A DNA stretch of 64,000 nucleotides, taken from contig CM041196.1 of assembly GCA_023078555.1 (NCBI GenBank), positions 434,001 to 498,000 on the forward strand. Direction: 5' to 3'. Below, one piece after another: positions 48,801-59,895 of this stretch. The notes beneath the pieces are model-generated. The model was not told where the DNA came from. It worked only from the letters and a program-made list of their open reading frames with translations, and ran no database searches. Every line of letters begins with the position of its first letter. Position 1 is the first letter of the stretch. Position numbers and translations under genes: made by a program. This stretch comes from Ulva prolifera (lineage: Eukaryota; Chlorophyta; Ulvophyceae; Ulvales; Ulvaceae).

Positions 48801-51800
48801 GGCGGCTAGCATTGACACCCAGGGAACGCATAAAACGGACTCCATATGCGGGTGCAGAGCTGTGGCCGCGCCGCCTGTCACAAACGTATGCATACGTACA
48901 CACTTACCCATCCACGCATGAATTTGCTGACAGGACAGACCAGGGGCACACCTGCAACTCGAGGCGGAGGGGAGCTTTGCTGGAGGGATCAAGCGCGACG
49001 CGGTGTGGCCGGAACTGCAGCGGCGACAGCACCGCCCGCTCCGTCCACACCCCAAACTCCAGCCCCGGCTCCGCCAGCCGCGCCTCGCACCACGGCCCGA
49101 CCGCAGGCATCTCACCGCCCTCGCACGAGCACACCTCCCGCGCCGCCACCTGTAGCCACCCCTGCGACGTAGCGCTGCCGCCGTCCGCGCTGTCGTCGAC
49201 GTCCACCGGCTCGCCGGGCAGCGCCTGGTCGACAAAGTCGGAAGGCCCAGGGGCGACGGCGGTGGCGGCGCAGGTGCCCGCTTGGCTGCACTCAAACGGG
49301 CAGAGGCGCCGTGCGCGCGCCGCAGTCGCCGTCTGCGCGCGCACGAGCAGCTCCGCGTCGCAGTCCTCCTGCACCGCACCGCACCACAGCCACTGTGAGG
49401 GCACACACCTCCGGCCACAGCCACCTCTAGACACAGCTGTCGCCGCAGAGCCCCATGGACCCCACACCTGTGATGCGCAGTCATGGTGGCTGCCAGTGCT
49501 GTGAATTATGGCCTCCTTCCATGCTCAGCCATGCAAGGCCACGAGCTCGTGTGCTGTGTCGTACGTGTTGTGCTGCGGTGGCAACACGTGACTGCCGAAC
49601 TTCCTCGGCTGGTGGCCCGAGGCGGCAGGACGGCACGGGTGGGGGGTAGGAGGGAGGGCGCGCACCCCAGCGATGAGGGCGCTGGTGAAACTGAGGACGG
49701 ACACCGCGATCGGCGGCGGCGGTACGGAGAGGTCGGCGGTCGGGGCGAGCTGCAGCATGCGCGCCTGGCCGAGCGTGTGGTCCATGTACGACTGCACGTC
49801 CGCATGCGTCTGCAGGTCGAACAGCGACGGCAGGCTGGCTGGCGCCCCGCTCGCACCCTCGGGCTTCACGACCAGCAGGCAGCTGCCGTTCCTGCATTCC
49901 GGCGACACTTGTGGTCACGCAATGCCGAAGCGCGCGGCCGGGGCATGCACGTCGCCGGGTTCGAGCCTACGTATGCATGTTGTGCAGGTTCTGGTGATGC
50001 GTTGGCACAGGCGAGACTTGAGGCATCCGGCGATTACATGGCTGCGGCGCCTTCAGAGATTCTAATGTCAAGCTGATAAGCGAGCCCGCAGCCACATGGA
50101 ATACCCCTCGCTGTTGGTGAATATAGCGGTGTGGGAGGCTGGGTCTCTGTCACAGCACACGGCGCAATAGCTGCAGTCAGGGGCTGGTAAGTGCCGTAAC
50201 ACACCAGAAAGTGGGGAGGGGGGCGCACTGGCGGTAGAGCTCCGCGATGAACTGCGTGACCCCCGGGTCCAGCTGCACCTTGTAGTGGGCCCACTCGCCC
50301 GGCGGCAGCGGCCGCAGCAGGTTGAGGCGCCCCGTCGTGAGCACGGTCTCATTGGTGGGGTCCTCCACGAGCGTCAGGGTTGTGGCTGTGGTGTCGCAGA
50401 GGTAGCCGCCGCGATTGTCGTCGCACATGCACTCCGCGGGTTGCCCTCTGCACACCGAGGAAATGGAGTCTGCTCTGACATGCACAGTGGTGGGCAGAAT
50501 CTGGGGCGGGGGGGGGGGGGGGGGGGGGGGACGCGAGGAAGGGGCCGCACAGCTGCCTGGAGCACGTGCCGGCTCCCAGGCACTCGTCGTCCGTGGCGAG
50601 GTTGCGCGGGCACGGCGCGCTCGACGGCGTCACGTAGCACGCAGCGCGCAGCAGGTAGCGCGGGATGTCTGCACCGAGCGCCGCGTCTATCCAGCCGCCG
50701 GTGTTGGCGACGACGATGTTCCAGAGGCGCGCGCTGGAGCGTGCTGCGCGTGCTGTGGCGTACGGCTCCACCTCGTTGTGCGCGACCCGCACGGCGTGGT
50801 AGCGGCGGTCCTGCTGCCACGCGGTGATGTCGGCGAACGTGCCGCGGGGGCCGTCTCGCTGCTGGTTCGCAGGCGCGAGGGTGGAGTCGAGGGGTGGGAA
50901 GAAGGTTGGTATGGAGGCCGGGCTGTCCCATGTCACCTGCGCGCATGCATGGGATTCACGCGCCGCCATGCTTGCCGCCGGCGATTGCGAGTCGCAGTCG
51001 AGCATGTGCACTGTGAGCGAGGCGTGCTTGGGAATCTGCAGCGCTGCAGCAGCGGCATGGCGTGGTGTGCATGACGTGCACAGAGCGAGCGAGAGCGGAG
51101 GTGAGTGGGCAGTGCAAAATTTTGTGAGGGAGAAATGTGGTAGCGTAGTCTCCAGCCCTGCGCAGGGGGGGTGCCTGGGGCTGTGGCGGGTAGCGTAAGG
51201 AAAAGTAAATCTGGCGGTGCACCGGTGCCTGGGGTGAGACAACTGCGGTGGCTGTGCGCAGGGTTGTACACAGGCGCCGACCTGCTTCGGAGGAGCAGTG
51301 CCATGTGCCAAGGTCACCTCTGCATGCAGTGCTTGCACCGCAGTGAACAGCACTCCTGATATAGCCTGGCATGTGTGACGGTGGGTGGTCCAGGCTGTCG
51401 GCACGGGCGTCTCGGGCATGAGGAGGACGCCACGTTCTGGTGAAGCGTGCCGGTGGGTACAGGCGCACCTGCGGAGAAATTCCCCGAGATAGGAAAAGCA
51501 GCGGGGATGGCTGGGAGGCGTGGGGCTCGCCGGAGCTCGCGTTGACCGCCAGGTCGTACCACAGCTCCACGACGAGCTGTGCATCTTGGCCACTCCTGCG
51601 CACACGGAGCCTTTGAAGCACCGACGGCAGACAACTACCCCTCAAGCAGGTCCTTGAGCAGGCTGGAAGCTGTGCTTGGGGAGGACTGCGAATTACTATG
51701 ACACGGGAGAATGACGGTGAGGGCACATGAGCTCACTGTGTGACTGGGCTTGTGAGCTCAATGTGCATGGCATTATGGCGATACGTTGCAAGGTACACTA

Positions 51801-52673
51801 CGGAGGCACCAGAGCATCCAGGCACGAAACTGCATGATCCATGGCACTGAATGCAGTGGAACTATTGACTGAGACTGATGCAGCTGGGCCACCTGCACCA
51901 CAGGTGGTCAATCGCACCAATGCAGCTTGGAACGGGGTCGGAAACGCACTCGCATTCGGGGAAACCAGCCGAGTCAACTACGAAACGATCCTCGTCATTG
52001 GGCCCGAGATAGGCACCTGTGCAGGTCTGGTTTATCTGTAGGGAGCACTCAAGACCGAGGCAGCATGGCTCCCATGAGCCTGCAAGGGTGAGCATGCATT
52101 TATAGCCAAAGCAGAAACGAGCAAGTACTGTGGTGTCATGTGCAGCTGGTGCATGTATTGCTTTTGAAAAAACGCACCTGGTTGCGAAGCGATGGTCGAT
52201 GGCTCTGCCGACTGTGCTTTGGCAAGCCCCGCCAATGTGAAAGTACCTGCATGTACCTTGTTTCACAGCGAGGGCACCATATGTTCATTTCAGGCAAGGC
52301 TAGCTCTAGCCGCGAAATTTCACGCCGATGTCCTGGATCGCAGTGCTTAGCGACCGTGTGGCCCAAGAACGCCTGAGGATCTGCTGTCACAACGGCGCTT
52401 CAGGAGCCCTTACTTCCTGATGGCCATGTATGCACCTGACCGGATGTCCCCGGACATCGTGATCAGGGAGCATCGTCGACGTCAGCGGAGTAACATAATC
52501 GCTTCTTTCGTTGATGGAGCCGTTGATCATTCGGACGCAACATCATAACATTTACTGTCATGTAGTTGACGCATTTGACTGGCATACATAAGCAAGGGCA
52601 ACGTACCAAACAAGGCGACGAGCCTGAGCATGAGACAGCCTGAATTGCCGTACTCATTGCAACTCACGCCCAT
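40854..52673 (-). CDS. Single-pass membrane RING-H2 protein, 11 exons (about 1310 aa)
   Basis: The - strand exons, 5' to 3', are 52673-52607, 52079-51893, 51685-51469, 51035-50533, 50447-50205, 49891-49666, 49368-48952, 48618-48344, 43396-43246, 42810-42303 and 41992-40854. All phases agree. Residues 1-711 look extracellular: Cys-rich at the start (SWEPCCLGLEC), an EGF-like stretch across exons 4-5 (CLGAGTCSRQLC / AECMCDDNRGGYLC), and repeated beta-rich segments with E.(W/H)..V. A membrane helix lies at about 729-751 (GIIIGSAAFMLIVLVLCFVI). A RING-H2 finger follows at about 825-870 (CRIC, PCQHIFHKAC, CPVC, all eight ligands present), then a 380-aa Ser/Ala/Gly-rich tail. By family knowledge it should be an E3 ubiquitin ligase at a membrane. 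The first exon is the weakest part: its hydrophobic run is short for a signal peptide. The intron between exons 8 and 9 is 4.9 kb. Confidence 0.8.
42854..42882. repeat. 29-nt G tract (C in the transcript), RING-gene intron 9
   Basis: The tract lies 43 nt upstream of the exon 10 acceptor on the sense strand. Confidence 0.9.
43397..48343. other. 4.9-kb intron of the RING gene
   Basis: Donor GTGCGC at 48343 and acceptor GTGTAG at 43397 join exons in phase 2. The interior is less GC-rich than the exons. A (CAC)7 microsatellite lies at 45855-45875, a TG-rich imperfect tandem repeat at about 46240-46285, and an 18-G tract at its start. Small open frames at 46803-47024 (-), 47160-47348 (+) and 47544-47909 (-) look somewhat protein-like and might be a nested gene or unrecognised exon, but have no supporting evidence. 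Confidence 0.6.
48306..48323. repeat. 18-nt G tract (C in the transcript), RING-gene intron 8
   Basis: The tract begins about 20 nt downstream of the exon 8 donor on the sense strand. Confidence 0.9.
50508..50530. repeat. 23-nt G tract (C in the transcript), RING-gene intron 4
   Basis: The tract starts directly after the donor GT of the 85-nt intron 4, so about a quarter of that intron is a C run in the transcript. Confidence 0.9.
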
Positions 52674-52678
52674 GCACA

Positions 52679-52921
52679 ATGCCCCACGCCAAGATGAATA
52701 TTAGCGTGAGATACTGCGCTTCGAAGGTGCGGGCGCCCTGGATCGGGAAATCTGCTTTCAGCGCGTGCAGCGTCGCCGTTGTTCTGTGTTTCTTGAGCTT
52801 ACGTCAAAAACAAGATATACTTCAGATCCGGGGAAATCAGCAGGTGGAAGAAAAACAACAGAAAGGTTATTCAAAGGCCCTAGCGGATGCGTTTACCGAC
52901 AACATTCAACTGACCGTGTAG
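52679..52921 (+). CDS. Doubtful small frame, 80 aa, upstream of the RING gene
   Basis: An ATG-started + frame includes a hydrophobic run (FSACSVAVVLCFLSL) and a polar end. It begins six bases from the proposed start of the divergent RING gene, so it would have to share its promoter. That makes it unlikely, although it could be real if the RING gene starts elsewhere. Confidence 0.15.
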   Translation: MPHAKMNISVRYCASKVRAPWIGKSAFSACSVAVVLCFLSLRQKQDILQIRGNQQVEEKQQKGYSKALADAFTDNIQLTV

Positions 52922-54405
52922 TGCACCAAGCTGTGTCGGCCATGTAACCTGAGCTATCAGCTGGACGTAAAGCAACATGTGTACAGAATCTGAACGAAAC
53001 ACAACTGCTCAAGAATATGCGCTGCCCAGCGGTTATCCGTCCAGATGTCGTCATGCATGAAGCACTTGAAGTGGCACCCACCGAACGCGCCGGAGCTGTA
53101 CCTACGCATCGCGCTCATAACGTGGCTATGTTGAGTTGGGCGCAACTGACTGCATCAACGTATCAGAGTCGGTCAAAGTAATTATGAGTCATTATATTAT
53201 GCATCACGGGCTTGATGCGTGCTGGTAGACATGCGTACCATGGAGGAAGGGGCGTGTCAACCAGTTTCTTTCGACATCAAAACTTCACATGCCTGGTGGA
53301 TCTTGGAGTGGGCGTCCGTTGTTCATGTTACCGTTACGTGCGAGTGCTGAGCCAGGCCCGTTTGTGCCAACGATGCCATCACGGGGCGACGCTGCCGATA
53401 TCGTATATACATCAGCATGTCATGGCGAGTGAAAATTTTCATGCGACCTGCAGGGCGTGCAGCTTGCATCAACGATGAAGAACGGCTCCGCCATTGTACC
53501 TGCGATGGGTACTTACCCAACATGGCGATGGATACTTACCAACGCCTTCCTGCCTGGCAGCAAAATCGATGGGTGCCTAGCCTTCCACGGGTTCCAGGGA
53601 TACCAGGATATCCATTTTTCAGGCGCATGCGAACTGGGGCAATATTTCGTTTCTGTTTCCGTTTGTGAGCTCTGTTGTCGCAGCGCCTGCAGGTTCAGCA
53701 GCGCATTGGGCGAGTTTGGATTTGCTGTCTTGCCCCAAAGCAAAACCGCGCAAATCTCTATCAACAGTCAGCTTGAATCTGAGTGCTTTCTTGGTATGGA
53801 ACGTCGTGCTCGAACCTGGCCTGCTGTTGCGCACCAGTTGTGGCATCACCTGCGAGCAAGTGCCCAGGCCAGCGGGCTCTACACCTCGACTTCTGCCGGA
53901 TCAGCTTTGTCAGCTGCGTGAAATGCTGCGAATTGAGTCGTTTTGCTGGTCGAGCACTGCAGAGAATACATATCATATCACATAACTTGTGCCATCACCG
54001 GGCCACATAACGGAAAGGCACAGGTCCTTTGGTGCACCTCGCACAGGCCTCCTTTCTCATTACAGAGTAGTAACACGCCAGTCTTCAAGGCTATCAGCAT
54101 GGACCACTGGCACCTCTGGATGTCCTCGATACACCCATGTTCTCGAGATACCCGTATGCTCGTTTTTATCCCCCAGCGCATCTACGTCGTGTCCTCAACC
54201 ACATCTCATGGCAGAGTCACACAAGAACCTCCTGCCAACTGCTTGCCTACTTCTGCAGCAGCAAGTTGTAGAATTGCAGGCCTCGTCCACACGGAGGCCC
54301 GGGCTCGCATACTTCCTCCGCCTCTGCAGCAGTACCTGGCAGAACTGGTGGCCTCGCGGCAGAGTGCAGCAGATCGCGGCCAGCGCTCCAGTGTTGCGTC
54401 CGATT

Positions 54406-54496
54406 GGGCCCGATCACATGGAACAATTCCGAAGATTCAGAAACAATTTCGAGGTGGCAGTCCTGGAAATGATGCAAAGCGTCCCAACACTGCAGC
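54406..54496 (+). repeat. R2 dispersed repeat, copy b
   Basis: It starts GGGCCCGATCACATGGAACA and matches 37869-37959 across 91 nt with no net length change. Confidence 0.8.
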
Positions 54497-54682
54497 GCTC
54501 GCCCCGGCCATCCGCTGGCGCTCCTATTACCCACCCTCACGCGGCTGATCTCTCTCGGACCACCCCTCCCAAGGACCACGGCGGCGCCCGCCGCCCCCCA
54601 ACACACATGAACTGATAGAGCTGCTGCACCAAAGCCACTCATACAGATCTCGCAATAACCACACTCCACACGCCTCGCCAGC

Positions 54683-54724
54683 GCTGTCAAGAGCCAGCGC
54701 TCTTGACTGCTGGCTCTTGACAGC
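54683..54724. repeat. Perfect 16-bp hairpin
   Basis: GCTGTCAAGAGCCAGC (54683-54698) and its exact inverse (54709-54724) are separated by 10 nt. The position, about 370 nt beyond the 3' end of the NIPSNAP frame on the same strand, fits a 3' end-processing or terminator-like structure, but a foldback repeat is equally possible. Confidence 0.75.
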
Positions 54725-55051
54725 GACGCACTGCCAGCAGCCGTGCGCCCACAACAGAGCCCGTCAATCAGAACCACCTCTGCCGCCGTCTCTCGCACTC
54801 AAACGTCACAAGTACCGAGAAGCGACTCCCTATCTCGATTGCGCAGCTCTCAGTCACTGCGCACACCAAGCTTGCCGCAGCTTCTATCCCCTGGCAACTC
54901 GAGCCCTCGGTACTCGATGCTCAACTCGGCATGGCCACGCTGCAGCGCTTGCACGCGCCGCAACCGCCCGTACTCCCACCAAGCATGCCCACGCCCATAC
55001 CTCAACAGCATGCCACAGCATGCCACCGGGCCCGGGGCCGCACGTGCGCGG

Positions 55052-57407
55052 TCACTGCCACGGCGAGAACCACAGCGGGCGCAGCAGCTCGGTGTGGAAG
55101 AACTGCACGTGTGGCGCGATGTTGCCGACGGCCGCCTTCCACTCCGGGGCGGTGCGGGAGCGGCCCCGGCCCGAGACGCTGCCCTGGGAGTTGCGGTAGC
55201 GCCAGATCTCGACAAACGTGTTCAGGGTGCCGATCTCGGTGTACCCGAAGAACACCGGCGTGCCGTCGTCCGCCGACGCGATCTTGTGCGGCAGCCTGCA
55301 CAGCACGCACAGCGTTGTCCCAGCACGGCGGCGCGCCTAACACACCAGAGAATGACACCTTCAGCCATACCGCGGATAGCTGATTCGCGAATTAACACGG
55401 CTAATTCATAGGCGCAGGTTGCCTTACATATCACTCTCAGACATTCGATTCCATCGCTATCCGTCCCAACTTTCTGTGTCCTCGGTGAGCCGTCAATCGA
55501 TGCATGGTTATCTTCAATGCACGCAGCGAGTGCAGGCTCATGCGAGCACCACGGCCTCAGAGAACGTGCCATGCATTGAAAGCGCGGCATGCGTGCGGGC
55601 GGCAGCCAGCAGCAGTGGGACAAGGGGGCGCACCCAGCCACAAGCTGATCGATGACCTTCGGCACCGTGCCGTAGCCTGGGTGCAGCTGGTACTTGCGAA
55701 TCTCGTACATGCCCTGCACGCAGCCCACCGTTGCTCTGCTCGGCGCTGGCTTGAGCTCCCGCCGCACGGCCGCATGCGTTCCTGCGCACGTATCAGCGGC
55801 GCCACACACTGCGCAACGGCGGCAAAGGGGCGAGCGCTGAGTGCTGGAAGGCAGGATGGAGCCCGGTGCCGGGCTTGGCCGCCGACCGGCATGCCTGTCG
55901 TGCATGCATGCGCCGCCCATGGGCACACTCCACCGGCCGGCAGCTAGCTGGGCGGCGTGCACAGTGCTGCAAACTGAGGCCTCGGCCTGAGACCCATGTT
56001 ACAGTAGGTGCAAGCACCAGCGCCACACACGAGCTGGCCATGGGCTTGCCTGGCCAAACACTCGCATCTAGCATCGCCTCGTGAATGTTTTCACTGGAGT
56101 TTGATGCGACAGGGTGGCAAGCAAGGGGGGTGGGGAGGAGATGCGGGGGCGGACCTTGATGCCGTCGTCGGGCATCTGGAATTTGAGCGTGGACTGCATG
56201 CCAAGCGCCTCGTAGATGGGGGCCGCCTCTCTCATTATCATTGATATCTGCACCGGTGGCCACCTCATCTGTCAACTGATCACCACTTACCGGGTCCGGT
56301 GCTTCTGTGGACAGTTGCTGGTCACGCATGGTGCTCGAAGCCTCAGCTGGCGCTCTGCCATGCAGCGGCCGGTGCTCACGTGACGCACTGCACTACACGA
56401 TCAAGACCGACAGCTGAATCGGCGCTGCACCATCTAGAGTCATGCATTACATACAGCTTGGGCGCAGTGGCTGCAGCGGATGGGGCGGTCACCTGCGGGC
56501 CGATGACAAACGGGCGGCCGCGGTTGAGGAACTCGGTCCACTGTGCGCGGTTCAGCATGTCCTTGCGCGTGCGCTCGCGCTCGTTCATGTCGGCGTACGC
56601 GTACAGGTGCACCGTCCGGTTGAGCACCCCCCCGACCTCCGGGGTGAACATCCTGCACCCCGGTGTTGCGTTGGCTAGGCTGACACATGGAACAATTCTG
56701 AATAGTTCAGTCTATTTTTTGGCTGGCGGCCCTGAAAATGCTGCAAGACCAGCGTTGTGACGAAGGCTAGCGAAATCTGTTCAGATGCAACAGCACATGA
56801 ATATTTTAGTGTGGATACGTCTGGACCGTGGAGAAGCAAGCGCAGGCTGCCTCTGCCTGGATCGCTTGGCATTAGCGGTCGTTGCTGGGTGCCAACGCTG
56901 GGATGCCATTCTTCGTCTAATGCACAGCGCAGGCTGCAACCGAGGCCGACAACAGAAGCGTATTCGAATTCTGCCAACTCTATGTACCCATGGTCGCAGT
57001 ATAAGTTAACTTCTGGCGTAGCCAAGTAGCACGGACCCGCCATCACTTGAGCAGCGCTATCCACAGCGGGAAGGTGACCAAGACACATGCAAGCTCGCAG
57101 GTCACACCGGAGCCACAAGAATAATCTGCGCACCCAAGAAATGGCATGTGCTTGGTTCTTACATCAGACGCCACAGCATTCTCGTCCAGATACTCGTTGA
57201 AATACTCCTGCAGAGACAACTGCTGCCTGAACAGCTCCGCTCGCTCATCTTCAAAACTTTAAACATGAAGTACATGAGTCTTACCGGCTTGATTGTGTAA
57301 TCGCGGATTTCCACAAGACCTTGCCCTACTTCAGATGACATTCCTCGGGACCACAAAGACGTAGACCATGCCACCGACGGCCGTAGCCGAGACAGGGCAA
57401 AAATCAT
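55052..57407 (-). CDS. NIPSNAP family protein, six exons (257 aa)
   Basis: The - strand exons, 5' to 3', are 57407-57285, 57207-57134, 56652-56493, 56247-56155, 55713-55634 and 55295-55052. Donors are GTAAGA, GTGCGC, GTGACC, GTCCGC and GTGCGC, with all phases consistent. The start MIFALSRLRPSVAWSTSLWS is Arg/Ser-rich without acids, fitting a mitochondrial targeting peptide. Two NIPSNAP repeats follow: VEIRDYTIKP...VLNRTVHLYAYADMNERERT in the first half, and MYEIRKYQLHPGYGTVPKVI...YTEIGTLNTFVEIWRY in the second. The length matches the family. NIPSNAP proteins are dimeric alpha-beta-barrel-like proteins linked to mitochondria in animals; the algal role is not established. Intron 2 contains an R2 repeat. 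Confidence 0.88.
56680..56760 (+). repeat. R2 dispersed repeat, diverged copy c
   Basis: CACATGGAACAATTCTGAA followed by GGCGGCCCTGAAAATGCTGC aligns with copies a and b, at lower identity. It lies in intron 2 of the NIPSNAP gene. A short related piece (CCGATCACATGTGACAATTC) is in RING-gene intron 9 at about 42967-42987. Confidence 0.6.
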
Positions 57408-57920
57408 GGCCTCAAGATTCTATCAACTCGACTGATTGTTGCGCTCAGAATGTCAACACTGAACGGCTAAGCGTCAGTTACCATCTATGTTTACTCGATA
57501 TTCAAACGGCAGGCCTTCTGCTGCAGCTGCATGAACAGAACACTGGGTCACTCTGACCTGTGGCTCGTCCTTCCTTGCTATGAGGCGCTTTCATTCCGCG
57601 CTCTGAGGCCTGCTGCCTCGTCATTGGTGTCTGACATGGCATGCCACGCGATCGAGCCGTCGCGATGGTGATCTCCCCACGTGCCTGGAACACTGTGCAA
57701 GTATGTACGTGCCCAAAACACAATTTATGCATCTTCTGAAGGTCAACAAGCAGCGCCAGTGGAAGTGCAGCTCACACTCGCGACAACCGCACTTGCAGTT
57801 CTGCAGATCGGTTCAGCAGTCGCTGCATGAGCTGCAGTCGGCGCCCAGATGCAGAGCTGCAGAGGCCCCATGTACACTTGTAACAAAGTTCTTTCCTGAA
57901 AAAATCTGTCGCGGTGACGC

Positions 57921-58300
57921 CTATCGCCGGACTGGGGCCGATTCCAGGCCTCGGTGGGATCGCCTGCAGCGGCCTCAGCGCTCGTACTGATCACTGCGGC
58001 AAACGCTGACGACATGGTAACACAAACCTACCTGCAAACGAAGTCTTTCCATTTCCCGCGGCCTACGACTACCGAGTGACCGCGCGTGGCTTGAATCGTT
58101 CGATTTGTCGCTCTGTAGTTCATCCCATCGAGCACTGCAGGGCGGACACCGAGGGCGCGGCTGCCACTCTTTCCCGGTCTACGGTAATCTAGAGGCCTGA
58201 ATGGATGATGCTGCTTCTCTGCCACCCTCCTTGCAATCGAAGTTGAGATGCCGAATAAAGTCGCAAGCAAAACACCCTCGCAATCCATAGACATGCACAC
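57921..58300 (-). CDS. Small unrecognised protein, two exons (103 aa)
   Basis: Exon 58300-58032 ends at a textbook donor CAG|GTAGGT, and exon 57963-57921 follows GCTGCAG; both are phase 2 and the intron is 68 nt. The protein starts MCMSMDCEGVLLATLFGIST, includes PFRPLDYRRPGKSG and GHSVVVGRGKWKDFVC, and is strongly basic at the end. The length, basic charge and possible leader would fit a small organellar or ribosome-associated protein, but I recognise no family. It lies between the NIPSNAP and endonuclease V genes on the same strand. Further 5' exons are possible. Confidence 0.42.
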
Positions 58301-59895
58301 CGTCCCAACCCCAGTAGGTGCATGAGGTAGCTATGCCGACGTGGGGATCTGCCATGCAGATTTTCGAGTCCTGATGATCTGTGTATCTGCCAGCTTACAC
58401 TGTCCGGGACATCTACACACCCCAGGAGTCGAGTCGGGAGTGCACAACAGCTGAGGTCTACCCCTCTGCGACGCAACACAGCCAGGGGCAATGATACGAG
58501 CACATGCACCCACATGTATTCAACACTCGTGCTGGCTGTCCCTTGTGCAAGTGGGCCTGCCCGAAGCAGATGACAGTGGCCAGACCAGCGTGTTAAGGAT
58601 GTCCCGCTGTGACCACATCATCACCTACCTGTCTGCCTCGTTGAGCATGATCATGCCCACTTCTGTCACTCTTTCTGTCCCTGGGCCGCAGGTCTATCGA
58701 GCCGCTGCATCTTGTGACCTACAATAGGGTACCCATTCAATCATGCATGGTCACTGCTGTCGCGCGCATGCGGAACAATCTGGTTCAGCAGGGCGGGCTG
58801 TTGAGAGGGCCGGGGCACGCCTGTGGCCACACGTCACAGAACGCCCCTGACGTGTGCACAACGAAGCTTCTCACTTTCAAGCGTAGAGTACGGCAACAGC
58901 ACCTGACTAGATCACATCTAAAATCTATATCGCCGAACGCTGTAGTGCTGGGCACACTGCCCTTGCACCTCTTTCTGCTAATCTGACACAGGATAGTTGG
59001 CCTACCTGAGGTTGCGGTGTGATGCAGCGTTCCTCCAGGCGCCGTGTCCCCTCCACAGTTCACAGCAACTGCTCCTGCAAGCTCCTGGGCACTTCACCGC
59101 ATCGTTCCCGGAAGATCCCCCCCCCCCCCCCCCCCCCCCCCAGCAGTAACGCCACAACTAACGCCGGCCGGGGGGGGGGGGGGGGGAGAGAAGTGCAACG
59201 AAGCCCTGCCTCCATGCGCGCAGCAGACTTTGCCGAGGTCAGAGGCGGAGGCCCGCCGGAGGAGTGACCCCACCCCCCGCGTCTGCAAGCAGCGCTCTGC
59301 TGCCGCCTGCAGCATCACCATGCATGCATAATCGCGCTGGCTCCCACCGACATGTAGGGTTGAAAGTACACGGATATGGCACACACGCACACACCAGCGC
59401 TGGCTGCATGTGAGGCTCTTATGAGTTTTCCGTTGGGCACACGCACGCCACGGTTCCACTCTCCAGGGACGTCCGACATGTCGCATTCAGGCGCGAGCGC
59501 GACAGCGGCACATCATGGATGCATGCCGCGGTCAGGGGGCAACAGAGTGGCCGCACCACGCGTTTGGGCCTGAAGCGCGCAAGTGTCCGGACCTGCCTCC
59601 AGCTCCATCCTGCTCGTGTGGTAATGCAGTGGGCCGTCTGCTAGATGCGGTACGCAGCCTGTGTTGCCCCAGCATCTCCTTCCCCCACCCAATCCATCAC
59701 GCCTTAGCTGCAGCGCTGCCTGGCTTGTGCATCGGGACAAATGACCTCGACCGGCAGATGTATGGCCACCATCGCACCATGTCGCAGCGCAGCGCCAAGC
59801 CAGCATGCATGCGACCGGCACTACAGCCGCAGAGGCCGCAGCCGAGCAGGCACCAGCAGCCACAGCGCGCAGCATGCCTGATACGGACACGCACT
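58301..59895. other. Intergenic stretch downstream of the endonuclease V gene
   Basis: Open frames on both strands are short or low-complexity. A C25 tract and a G17 tract face each other at 59117-59186. Frames at 59094-59486 and 59513-59899 (-) are likely 3' UTR shadows of the endonuclease V gene. Confidence 0.4.
59117..59186. repeat. C25 / G17 facing homopolymers
   Basis: A pure C run (59117-59141) is followed after 28 nt by a pure G run (59170-59186). They could pair into a hairpin of up to 17 G-C pairs or form a quadruplex. Confidence 0.88.

Larger units (their letters stand above)
52922..55051. other. Intergenic stretch between RING and NIPSNAP genes
   Basis: Overlapping short frames lie on both strands. 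The most protein-like are 53457-53921 (+) and 53619-53849 (-), which contradict each other. The region carries the R2 repeat copy b and a perfect hairpin (separate entries). No gene is supported. Confidence 0.4.

Noticed and set aside
49958..49985. GGGTTCGAGCC resembling a tRNA T-arm
   Set aside because: No acceptor stem, D-arm or anticodon arm at the required distances. No convincing tRNA, rRNA or CRISPR array was seen anywhere.
57241..57284. Apparent frameshift in the first NIPSNAP motif (FEDERAELFRQQ in another frame)
   Set aside because: At first this looked like a broken gene or a 28-nt intron. A 77-nt GTAAGA...CTGCAG intron gives DYTIKP joined to EYFNEYLD in phase, which fits the family without any frameshift.
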